A stretch of DNA of 64,000 nucleotides, taken from assembly GCA_009778915.1 (NCBI GenBank), contig WRFH01000006.1, positions 20,714 to 84,713 of the forward strand. The letters are read 5' to 3'. Below the pieces are notes generated by a model that saw only the letters and a list, made by a program, of their open reading frames with translations, was not told the origin of the DNA and did not search any database. Source of the DNA: Elusimicrobiota bacterium (GTDB lineage Bacteria; Elusimicrobiota; Elusimicrobia; Elusimicrobiales; Elusimicrobiaceae). The position numbers and the translations under genes are program-made. Every line of letters starts with the position of its first letter. Position 1 is the stretch's first letter. This document shows, one piece after another, positions 15,845 to 26,700 of this stretch.

Positions 15845-17734
15845 ATGTACTGCAAAGTAGTTTTTGATATCGCTCTAGACAGGGAATTTGATTATATAAT
15901 CCCCGCTTCTTTGTCCGCGTCCGCGCTGCCGGGGCGCAGAGTGCGCGCGCCGTTCGGCCCGCGGGCCGCCGGCGGCATAATTACCGCGGTCACAGATTCC
16001 GTAGACGAAAAAATTAAACTCAAAGAGATTACCGAAGTCTTAGACGCCGCGCCGAATTTCAGCGCGGATTTATTTGATTTGGCGCGTTTTATGCATGACA
16101 CTTGGGGCGGCAGTCTTGGCCAAATACTTTTTTCGCTGGTACCGTTTTTTGTCAAAGATACTAATCTTTCCCCTAGCTCTTTGCGGGAGAGGGGCAGGGG
16201 TGAGGGGTACGCACAAAACCCGGAAATTACTGAAATCCTTTCGTCAAAAATCTCAACGCTTTTATACGGCCCGGGGCGCAGCGGAAAGCGTGACATTTTG
16301 ATTTCCGCCGCCGTGAACGCCGCGCAAAACGGGACAGTTTTGATTTTGGTGCCGGATATTTTATCCTGCGAAGTTTTTGCGGCGCAACTACAGAAAAATT
16401 ATGATAAACCTGTCAGAGTATGGCACAGTAAAACTCCGCTGAGCCTTAAAAAGAAGATTTTTGCGGATGCGCTGGGCGGCGGGAATATGCTCATCGTAGG
16501 CACGCGCTCCGCCGCGCTGCTGCCGCTGTCAAAACCCGCGCTGCTTGCATGCATCAACGAAGAAAGCGCGGATTTTAAACAGGAAGAACATGCTCCGCAT
16601 TTTCACGCGCGGGATATCTTGCTTCACCGCGCAAAATTTTTCGGCTGCCCGCTTACGTTTTTAAGCCAGACGCCGTCTCTTGAAATTTTGGATTTAGTCA
16701 AACGCGGCGCCGTCACAGAAATCACTTTGCCGCTGAATACGAATCTGCCAAATCCTTACCCGCTTGTCATGACAACCGCTAAAGAAAAAGGCAAAAAATC
16801 TTTTTTGCCGGACATGACTTTTGACGAAATTTCCTTCGCGGCGGCGCAAAACAAAAACATACTTTTAGTTTTAAATTCGCGCGGCAGCGCGCCCGTTTAT
16901 TCCTGTCTGAACTGCGGCTATACCGCGCGCTGCACCGAGTGCAACGGCCTGCTGGCGTTCGACGAACAGGATAAATTAAAATGTGTAAAATGCGGGACCG
17001 AAGCAGGCGCGGAGCAGAAATGCCCGAAGTGCGGCAATATGGTTTTCCGCCAAAAATCCGGCGGCACCCAGAAGGTGTTTACCGGCATTAAAAAACTTTT
17101 TCCAGCCGCGAATATTCTGCGTTTTGACACCGCGCCAAAAACACATGTTCCATTTGAAAATGGAAAGGCAAATATTATTATCGCGACGCAGGCCGCGCTT
17201 AAAATGCTGCGGGAAGAACGCGCAAAAATAGATTTGATTGTTTTTCTGGACGCGGATTTAGAGTTAAACTCGCCGGATTTCCGCGCGGCGGAAAGGCTGG
17301 CACAAATTTTATTCGCCGCCAAAAGCCTGCTGCTGGGCACGCCGGACGCCAAGATGATAATCACGTCTGACAAGCTGGACAGCGCGCTGGTAAACGCTGT
17401 GGTACACGGAGATTACAAAGAGTTCGCCGCCGAGGAAACGGACTACAGGAAAGCGTTTAACTTCCCCCCGTACGCAGCTTTAATCCGCCTGACCGCGAGC
17501 GCAAAAACTACCGAGGACGCGGAAAAAGCGTTAGAAGAAATAAAAACCTCCCACGGGAATGCTGGTGAAGTATTAGGCCCAGTCCCCTGCGGCAAAAAAT
17601 CCGACAAACTAAAAAAGAAATATATTCTGTTAAAAAATATCCCTCTGTCAAAACTGCAACAATGCCTGCTCCAAACCAAACTGCCCAAAACAATAAAACT
17701 AAAAATCACCGTCAACCCGTATGGATTCTTTTAA
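15845..17734 (+). CDS. priA: PriA-like primosomal protein with degenerate helicase motifs
   Basis: A 629-residue homologue of the replication-restart helicase PriA, shorter than the E. coli protein of 732. The N-terminal DNA-binding domain (1-105) is clear. The eight-cysteine zinc region is intact (CLNC, CTEC, CVKC, CPKC, about 355-400). 'VGTRSAALLPL', 'FHARDILLHRA' and 'DADLELNSPDFRAAERLAQI' align with the family. The ATPase motifs do not: Walker A is GPGRSGKRD, with Arg where Ser or Thr binds Mg; the DEEH motif II reads NEES; and the GRAGR motif VI is missing. A catalytically inactive, structural PriA is a reasonable inference. Residues 108-122 (LSPSSLRERGRGEGY) are encoded by a G-rich dispersed-repeat fragment lying in the domain linker. 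It ends 38 bases from the giant gene on the opposite strand. Confidence 0.88.
   Translation: MYCKVVFDIALDREFDYIIPASLSASALPGRRVRAPFGPRAAGGIITAVTDSVDEKIKLKEITEVLDAAPNFSADLFDLARFMHDTWGGSLGQILFSLVPFFVKDTNLSPSSLRERGRGEGYAQNPEITEILSSKISTLLYGPGRSGKRDILISAAVNAAQNGTVLILVPDILSCEVFAAQLQKNYDKPVRVWHSKTPLSLKKKIFADALGGGNMLIVGTRSAALLPLSKPALLACINEESADFKQEEHAPHFHARDILLHRAKFFGCPLTFLSQTPSLEILDLVKRGAVTEITLPLNTNLPNPYPLVMTTAKEKGKKSFLPDMTFDEISFAAAQNKNILLVLNSRGSAPVYSCLNCGYTARCTECNGLLAFDEQDKLKCVKCGTEAGAEQKCPKCGNMVFRQKSGGTQKVFTGIKKLFPAANILRFDTAPKTHVPFENGKANIIIATQAALKMLREERAKIDLIVFLDADLELNSPDFRAAERLAQILFAAKSLLLGTPDAKMIITSDKLDSALVNAVVHGDYKEFAAEETDYRKAFNFPPYAALIRLTASAKTTEDAEKALEEIKTSHGNAGEVLGPVPCGKKSDKLKKKYILLKNIPLSKLQQCLLQTKLPKTIKLKITVNPYGFF
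16166..16210 (+). repeat. G-rich dispersed-repeat fragment inside the priA-like gene
   Basis: TTTCCCCTAGCTCTTTGCGG, followed by GAGAGGGGCAGGGGTGAGGG, closely resembles the left arm of the intergenic element at 52414-52581. Here it lies in frame between the N-terminal and helicase domains and is translated as a Ser/Arg/Gly-rich linker. Confidence 0.65.
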
Positions 17735-17772
17735 TTTCATTCTTGGTCTTCAATTATATTAGGTTTCCTTTT

Positions 17773-20700
17773 TTATTCTTCTCTTAATTTTTGTATTTCT
17801 TTATTAAGTTCTATGCGTTCCTGCGCGAGAAACTGCATTCTTTCCGCTTTTTGCTCCGCCGTAAAGGAGCGGATTCCGGGAACCGTTTCATTCATATATT
17901 CTCTTTCAAAATCTTTTTCGGCGTCCTTTAAGGCTATTTCCATAGGATATTTATCATAGAGGAAGACATCTATTTTATGGCAAAGGTCTAAATATTTTTC
18001 GTCCTCATAGACGTTTTCGTCCGCAATTTCAAAAATATTATCAAGCAAAATATAATTATCAATAATTTCCTTTGAAGTTTTTTTATCCCAGCCCTGCGTT
18101 TCAAAAAATTTAAACGCTTCAATATACTTGTCCGGCAAATCTTCTGCGTATCTCTCCGACAACGGGCCGTCTGTATTTATCTTGGATAATTTTTCAAGTG
18201 TTATGGCCATTCTCTCAGGGTAATACACCTCCGCTATAAGTTGCCCGTTAAATCCGCCGTCAAAACCCCCCTGCCTGCTGTTCAGCGAAAACACCGGAAT
18301 ATTTTTATCTATGGATTTTGCCTCGTGTAACACGTCAAACCCGTTGCGGCCGCCTTCAAAAAAAATATCCGTAATCACTATAAATTTTTCCGTATTTTTA
18401 TTTTCACGCATATAATTTATAGCCGCGCCGGCGCGGGGAAAATATTTTATTTCTTTAACATACGGTTTAAAAACTTCGCCGTAACTTTTAAATCTGTTCT
18501 CTTCATCGTCGGCAAAAATAAGCGTTTTGTCTTTTAAAACGGCCTCTATTTCTTCCTCCGGCGAAGCGGGAGACTGCGCCGCGGCGGCGGAAATTTCGTC
18601 CTCCACGCTGTTTTTGTCTTTGGAAAAATTTTCTTTTATGTAGGCAGACATTCTATCAATTTCTTTTTTTGAGATTGACGGCATCTCAGAATAAGGCAAA
18701 TAACCGTTTCTTGACGCCACCGCGTCAGACATGGAAAAATCCGCGCCTTCATTGGCCATGCTCAGTAATTCTTCTTTTTCATCCGGAGACAGAGGCGACT
18801 CATAGGCGGCAGCCTCCGGTGCTTTTGCCCCGCCAAACTCCTCCGCCACAACATTTTCAGTTAATTTTGCCCCCCCCCCAGCTATTTTTTCAGGCGGCGC
18901 GGCCTTATACACACCAAGGCCCTCGGCAAACACGGAAGCGGCCGGCGCGGGGAAAAAGATATTTTTCATTACGTCAAAAAATTTCAGCGTGTTTGCATGC
19001 CACACTTTTGCCTGTTCCCACGGCGGATGAGGCATTATGCCCAGGCTGCGGGAAGAACCGACTTTCTGTTTATCCTGCGGCGCGGCGGCGGGAGAGGGTT
19101 TTACTTTACGCGATGTAAAATACTGGAAAAAAGCATCTTCCGCGGCCCTTGCGTCAACTTCTTCCGGATGGTCCCAGTAAAAAATATCAATATCGCGGAC
19201 GTCCGGGTTTTCATAATTCTCTTTGTAAAATTTCTTCCAATCGTAACTTTTGAGACCGCGGTGATAATTATCTAAAATATATTCCGCGCGCCGGTCTTTT
19301 AAATTTTTCAAAAATATGTCTTGCCAATTATGCGTTCTTTCATGCACGAAGGTTAAATAAATCACTTTTGTAAGCGGCGCTAACAGAAAATCAGCATCCA
19401 TGTAAATTATGCCTGGATAATACTCTCCTTTCGCTTCATCCAATGCTTTGAAAAATACGTCTACTTCCTCTTCGGTCGCCAAACCGCCTTTGACCGCATT
19501 TGCAAGATAAATAAAATAGTCTCCCAGCTTGCTCTCTAAAAACTCTTTTCTTCTTTCCTCCCACTCCGGCGGCAGCGGCTGCGCGCCGTAAAAACCCTTG
19601 AGAACCGCAGTCATGGACGGGTATTCCGCCGAGGGAGGTCTTTTAATAACGTTGAACAAATCAGCGAGAGCGTCTTTTTTAAGTTCGTAATACGCGTCCG
19701 GCAGTGGCAGGCCGGCAATAGTTTCCGCCATCATGCGGTTTAAGGTGTTATATACAAGAAAATATTTTATGCTGCTTTTAATTATGCCGTTGGAGTTCCG
19801 ATAATATCTTTGAGTTTTTTTCATTAATTCATAAATCTGTTCCGCGCGGTAATAAGCGGTCCGGTGAGCCGGCTCAGAATAATATTCCGCCGCCTTACTG
19901 TCACGGACCTCTGGCAGCATGGTTTCAATTTTTGCTTGATTGCGGGAAGGATTTATCCAGTAAACACTCTCTTCAGATTTTACCTGTTCTTCCGGCAAAA
20001 CCGGCCCGCTTTTTATAGTAAACCCGTCCGCGTGTTCAGCGAAAGAATATTTGGCGGGTTTTGCCGCGCCGTCTTCTTCCAATTGCGTCACGGACGGAGC
20101 GGTATCCGCATTTTTATTTTCCGCAGCGGGAACAACGGCGGACACGGGCAAATCGTTGTTGGAAATGCCTTTCTTTTGGCCGGCCCATTTATCCCAGATA
20201 TCTTGAACTTTTTTTTGCTGCTCATCCGACGCTAAAGTTTTACCCTTTTTTATCTTGTACAGTTTTTCGTATAAAGCATGCTCTTCTCCCCCATTGCTGT
20301 TAGGCATACGGCCGTGTTCGGCGATAAAATCTTCCAGTTCTTTAATATAGTTGTCCACAGTTATGCCCCAAAGTTTTTTGACCGTATTTACCTGCTCCGG
20401 CGTGGCTGTCTTGGTTGCGCCGCTTTTTATATCGAAACTTCTTGAATATAAACTGCTGTCTAAGGGCGGGAGTTTGTTATTAAGTTTAACGTATTCTTCT
20501 AATTCCTGTACTGTAGCCGCAATCGTATCATCGTTTCTTTGTTTGAACATGTCAGACTGGTAAGATTTGTATTTGTTATCTTCCCATACTTTTTTTATCG
20601 CCGCAGCCTGTTCAGGTTTTTCCTCGTCTTTTATGGCGCGGTAAACTTTAAAATACAAACTTTTTTCGCTGGGCTGTTCCGAGCTGGGCAGCCTGCCGTT

Positions 20701-23700
20701 TTCGGCTACAAATTCATTGAGTTCCCCCAAAATTCCGCTGTCACTATTGCGCTTATAATCTTCCCACACTTTTTTTATCGCCGCGGCCTGTTCCGGCTTT
20801 TTTTCATTATTCATCGCGCGGTTAATTCTTACATAGAAAGCATGTTCGTCCTGCCGTTTAGAGCTGGGCAGCCTGCCGTTTTCAGATATAAATTTATTCA
20901 GTTCCCCCAAAATTCCGGATTCTTCGGCGGCGGGCTTAGCGTCCGCGGCTTTCTCTGTCTTGTCCGAGGAAGACTTATTTCCTTTCTTTGAAATGCCTTT
21001 CTGTCTCCCGCGCGGAATGACATATACATTCCATAGTTCCGTAGTTATTTTACGTTCTTCCGCCGTGGCAAATTGATTGCGGCCCGTTTTAATTTTCCAT
21101 GCCGCGTTATATAAAGCCCATTCATCTTCTTTACGGCTGTCGGGGAGACGCCCTTCGTGGTCGGACATAAACTGTTTAAGTTCCTTAATGGTTTCCGCGA
21201 CGCCGGCTACACGCGCGATATTTTTATATTTGTCCCATATGGCCTGCAGCGCGGCTAACTGTTTCTCCGTAGCCGATGTCGCGCCGAGTCCCGCCAGAAT
21301 CCCGTGGGCGGCGTTATATAAAGCGTCCTCCTCGCTGCCCTTAATATTAGTATTTGGCAGCCTGCCGTTGCTTTCGGCAAATTCTCTTGTCTTTTCTATT
21401 ATGTTATCTATATCTTCCTCAGTTCTTTTGGTACGCGGCTTTTTAGTCTTCTCTGTCTGCTCCGCCGCCGGCGAAACGCTTTCGGGAGCGGCTTTTTTTC
21501 GTCCGGGCGGAACGGAATATTTATCCCATAGGGCCTTAGTCTTTTCTATCTGCTCCGGCAAAGCGGAAACCACGTCCCCTTTTTTAAGCGCGTTCATTTT
21601 GGCGTATAAAGCGCGCTCTTCCTTTTTGTTGCTGTCCGGAAGGCGGCCGTGTTCCGCGGTAAAATCTTCCAGCTCTTTAATATTATTGTCTAAGGTAACA
21701 GTCCAAAGTTGTTTTACCTCGGCTATCTGTTCTTCGGTAGCGGACTTTGTCCTTCCGCTTTTTATATCTAAACTTCTTAAATTTAAAGCTGTGCCAAAAG
21801 GAGGGACATCTTTGTTAGTCTCGACGTATTTTTTTAAATCCCGCACCGTCCGCTCAATCTGTTTATCATGTCTGTGTTTGTATGCGTCAGTCTGATAAGA
21901 TTTGGATTTATTATCTTCCCATATTTTCTTTATCGCCGCGGCAAGTTCAGGGTTTTTTTCATTGTTCATCGCGCGGTTAAGTCTTAAATATAAACTTCTT
22001 TCACCAAGGTGTTTAGGGCCGGGCAGTTTGCCGTTTTCGGCTATAAATTCATTAAGTTCCGCCAAAATTCCGTCTTCTTTGACGGGAGACGCCGCAGGCG
22101 CTGCCTCTATGGTTTTCGTTTCCTTTTCCGCGGCTAAGGCCCTCTCTTCGGCTTTGGCTTTAACTGCCTTCCGCCTTTCGGCCCACGTCAGGCCGTACTG
22201 TTTATTATTTTTCGGCGCGGATGTTGAAGCCGCGGCGGGATTTTTATATTTTTCAATAAGCTTATTGAGTTTTGACTTCTGCTGCGGAGTTATGTTTAAT
22301 ACCTCGCCGCCTGTTAAACTGTTGATATCGTAATATAATTCTTTTTCTTTCGGATTTTCCCGCGCCGGCATTCTGCCCAAGTTTTCAAGCCGCTCAATAA
22401 CCTCATCAATGTCATACCAGAAATATTTTGTCCTTTTAGCCGTATTCCGCACAACCGGAGCTTCAACAGAAGAGGCAGTTTCCGCAGACGCTTCCGCAAA
22501 ACCGCCGCCGTCGACAAATTTAGCAATCACGGGCACAGGCAAAAACAGATTTTTTATTATATCCAGAAATTTCCACGTGTCAGCGGCCCACTGTTCCGCG
22601 CGGGCCTGTTGGTTAAAGGCTATTCCAAGATTCTGGAATGAATTGGATTTTTCTTCATCCGCTTTGGTAACCGCGGGCGCGACGGCGCGGCTGTTATTGA
22701 TTACTTTTCCGTCCTTAATTTCTATATTTATTTTTTCTTTGGAGCCGCCGCTGTTTCTTAAGGTAACTTCTATTTTAAAATCCTGATTATTACCCAGCCG
22801 CCCCCACAAACTTTCCAGATTATTCACAAGCTTTATGCCTCTTTTAGGAACGGCCTTTCCTTCAAACCGCATAACGGCGTCTTCTGCGCTTTGGCTTGTT
22901 TTAATATCAAAAACTTTTTGACCTGAGACGTACACTGGCCTGGAACTGTCAACTCCGTAAAGTTTATAACTGATATAATCGGAAATAATATACGCGGGCA
23001 CGTCATAAGGAAAATAGAAATAATCGTTCGCGTCCAGACCAAAGTGCCTGGAAAGAGCGGGGGCTTCCATTTTAGCGTTACGAATACCCTCTAATTCTCC
23101 CGTCTCCGTATTTACCATGGGACTGCCGCAGGTGCCTGTTCCGTCGGCCCACAGAGAACTCAGTATGCCGGCGGTGCCGTTTATATCTTTGATATATCCC
23201 GAACTTTCTTTTCCATGATTAAGGGCGCTGACGCTGTACACTCTGTCGCCGTTCCTGGCGGGCGTTTCGCCGGCTTTGAGCGGCTCCGTTCCCTTCAATT
23301 CTTCCGGCACCTGGAAAAGAGCTATGTCCAATTCCGGTATTCTTAAAAATTCCTCCGCGTGTAAAAGCGGTTCCCCTTTCTGCCAATTTTTAGGCCTGAA
23401 AAGCGCGGGTTCGCCCGAAACTACTACATGATTGGCGGTCACAAGATATGTTTTTGTTTCCGTTTTACCCGTTTTATCCTTTATCTCAAATTCAGCCAAT
23501 GTGATATTGGCCCACGCTTCGCCGGAACTATGAAGAATGAAAACAGCGTCTTCCGCCTTTTTTCTTATTTCCGGGGAAATGCCGTTAATATTCCTTTCCT
23601 GCCAAATACTTGTTTCAGATTTTGAGGTAAGATAATCCGGCGGCGGCAGAGCCTGCGCGGAAGTTTCTTCTTCCCGCAAAACCGGCGCGCTTGTTACGGC

Positions 23701-26700
23701 CGAAATATCATCCGCGCGCGAGTCCGGAACGTATTTGGCGGGCTTTTCCGCCGCCGGAGCCGAAAACATTTCTTCCGTCTGCGCCGCGGCGGCCCGCGTG
23801 TTATCTCCGCGCGTTCTTAAAGCTGATATTTTCTTATATATAAATTCAGCCGCGGACCACAAGATATTGAAAGGAGGCAATAAAGAATAAGTATACCGGC
23901 CTGCGGAAATTGGGGCATTTGATTTTAGAGCTGTTTTATCGAAACGCGTATTTTGCGGCTGATTTTCAGTTCCTAAGTTTTCTTTCTTTAGTCCTGTTAC
24001 TTTGCCGCCGTTAATTTCTATACTTATTTCTTCCTCGGAACCGCCGCGGTTTTTTAAGGTAAGTTCTATTTCGTATTTTGGATAACCCTCGCCTAATTGT
24101 TTCCACAAAGATTCCAGATTATTTATAAGTTTATATCCCTGCGTGCGCTGCGTTCTGTGGGCGCCGGACTCACTCTTTTTCCCGTTTTTGTCATACCAAG
24201 CCATATATCCGTCAGTTACGCTTTGGCTTATCAGGATATCAAAAACGTGCTGGCCTAAGACGTATACCGGCCGCGGACTGTCAATACCGTAAAGTTTATA
24301 TTTAAGATAATCTGAAATAAGACTCACGGGCACGTCTTCGGGAAACAAACTCTCCGTCGGCAGGAAAAAATATTTAGAAAGACCGGGGTGAACCGTTTTA
24401 TGATTACGTATGCCTGTGACCTCCCCCGCCGAATTTAACATGGCAATGCCGCAGCCGCCTCCTTCTTCCGCCCACATAGAACTCAATATGCCGCCGGGGC
24501 TGAATATGTCTTGAATATGTCCCGCGCTTTCTTTGTTATCATTATGCACGCTGATACTGTACACTTTATCGCCGTTCCCGGCGGGTATTCCGCTGGCTTT
24601 TAGCGGCTCCACTCCGTCCAGTTCTTCCGGCACGGTGTAAAGAACTATATCCAACGTGTTTATTCTCAAAAATTCTTTCGCGTATATAGGCTGGGCGTCT
24701 TTCGGCCAGTTTCTGTGTTTGAAAAACGCAAGTTCCCCCGGCTCCAGCGCGTGGGCGCTGGTCACGAGATATTTCTCTTTTTTACCGTTTATGTCAAATT
24801 CAACCAATGAGATATTGGCGATTGAGGTACTGATATCCGAAGAAGTGACAAGAACGAAAGTGGCGTTTTGCGCTTTTTTTCTTATCGCAATGGGAATGTC
24901 GTCAATATTTCTTTCCTGCCCAAGACTCTGTTCGGCTTTGGAAGAAAGATAAGCCGGCGGCGGCAGATTTTGCGGCGGGACATTGTCATTATCCGGTATT
25001 TTTTCTTGAGTTTTTACTTCGGGAAGCGGTTCCGCGGCGGGCATTTTTATGACAAAATCATCCGCCGCGCGCGCGGCGGCGGAATATTTGGCGGGCTCTT
25101 CCGCGGACGTTAAATTAACGCCGGCGGCATTGCCGTCCGCGTCCGGGCTTTGCTTAGCTCCGTCCGCTTTGTGCTGTACAGCATATTTATCCCAAATTTC
25201 TGCTACATGTTTGCGTTGCTCTTCGCTTGCGGATTTATTGACGCCGTTTTTAATTAACAGCGCGGCGCTGTATAAGCTCCATTCGCCGCTTTTGCGGTTA
25301 TCCGGCATACGGCCGTGAGCCGACGTAAATTCTTCCAGTTTTTTAATTCTTTCGGCTACGCTGTTAGGACGCGCTATATACCAGTATTTATCCCAAAGGT
25401 CCTTTATTTCAGCCAGCTGTTCCGCCGTGTACGGGCTGGCTCTGTTTACGACGACATAAACGGCGTGATATAAACGGCTTTCATCGCTTCCCTTTTCTAA
25501 ATCCCTTGGCAGTCTTCCGTTTGCGGCGATAAAATTTTTTAAATCTTCCGTTAACTTATTTATTTTTTCGGCGTTTAGCCGCGCGAGGGAGCTGTCCCAT
25601 ACATCCTTCATTTTCTGCACCTGCTCCGCCGACGCGGACACTGTTTTTCCGTTTTTAAGCGCTAACGCTCTCAAATATAAAGGCTGGCTTTCAGTAAGAA
25701 GCTGCGGCATCTTGCCGTATTTTGAGACGTAATCTTCAAACTCCGCAATGGTGTTGTCATGGTCAATCCTCCACAGTTTTTCCACCGCGCTTATCTGCTC
25801 CGGCGTGGCCTCTTTTCTTCGGCCGCTTTTTATCGCCATGCTTTTTAAGTACAAGCTGCTGTGCGCGGGCGGAAATTCTTTGTTAAGCTCAACATACTTC
25901 GTTAATTCCTGCACTGCCTGCTCAACTGTATCGCCGCCGTTTTGCCGCCTTTTAGCAGAATAGTGGGATTGGGAAATATTTTCGTCCCAGATTATTTGTA
26001 ACCGCGCGGCGCGCGCCGGATTTTCAGTATTTCGCATAGCGCGGTAAACTCTTAAATACAAACCTTTTTCGCCCGGCTGTTCCGAGCTTGGCAGTCTGCC
26101 GTGTGCGGATATAAAATCATTGAGTTCTTTTACAAGTTTATCGATTGTGACGGCAGCCGCAGGTTTGACGGAAGGGGACGCGGCCGCGCTGGCGGGTGCA
26201 ACAGATATGATTTTAGACACAGGTTCGGCGGAAGAGAGCGCGGCCGCGGTTTTATTAGCCTTGCCATTTTCCAGTCTCTCTGACCACGGTTTTTTCTCCG
26301 ATGGTTTGCCGTTGTCCGCCGGCGCGGCGGTATGGTTATATACTTCGGAAATTTTCCTGATTTTTGCAATTTGCTGGCTAGTCGCGTAAATAGTCCCGTT
26401 CTTTATGCCGGATATATCATAATAAAAATCTCTTTCGTCTGCGTTTTCCCATAACGGCATTCTGCCTTTTGCCGCGGTAAAATCCTCAAGCCGCGCGATA
26501 ATCGTTTCAATATCTCCGTTGCTCCTGATATATTCAGATTTACCGTTGCCGCCGCCGTTTACGGGAACTGTTTCCGACGGTTTTGCTTCAGCGGGCATTT
26601 TTATAACAAAATCATCTGCCGCGCGGCCGGCCGCGGAATATTTTACAGGTTTTTCTTTGAGAGTTAAACCGCTGCCGGCGGCGTTGGCGGCCGCATACGC

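Noticed and set aside
21077..22333. Two long plus-strand ORFs (272 and 143 codons)
   Set aside because: Antisense shadows of repeat block 3 of the giant gene; the composition is Ser/Leu/Ala-rich with no domain.
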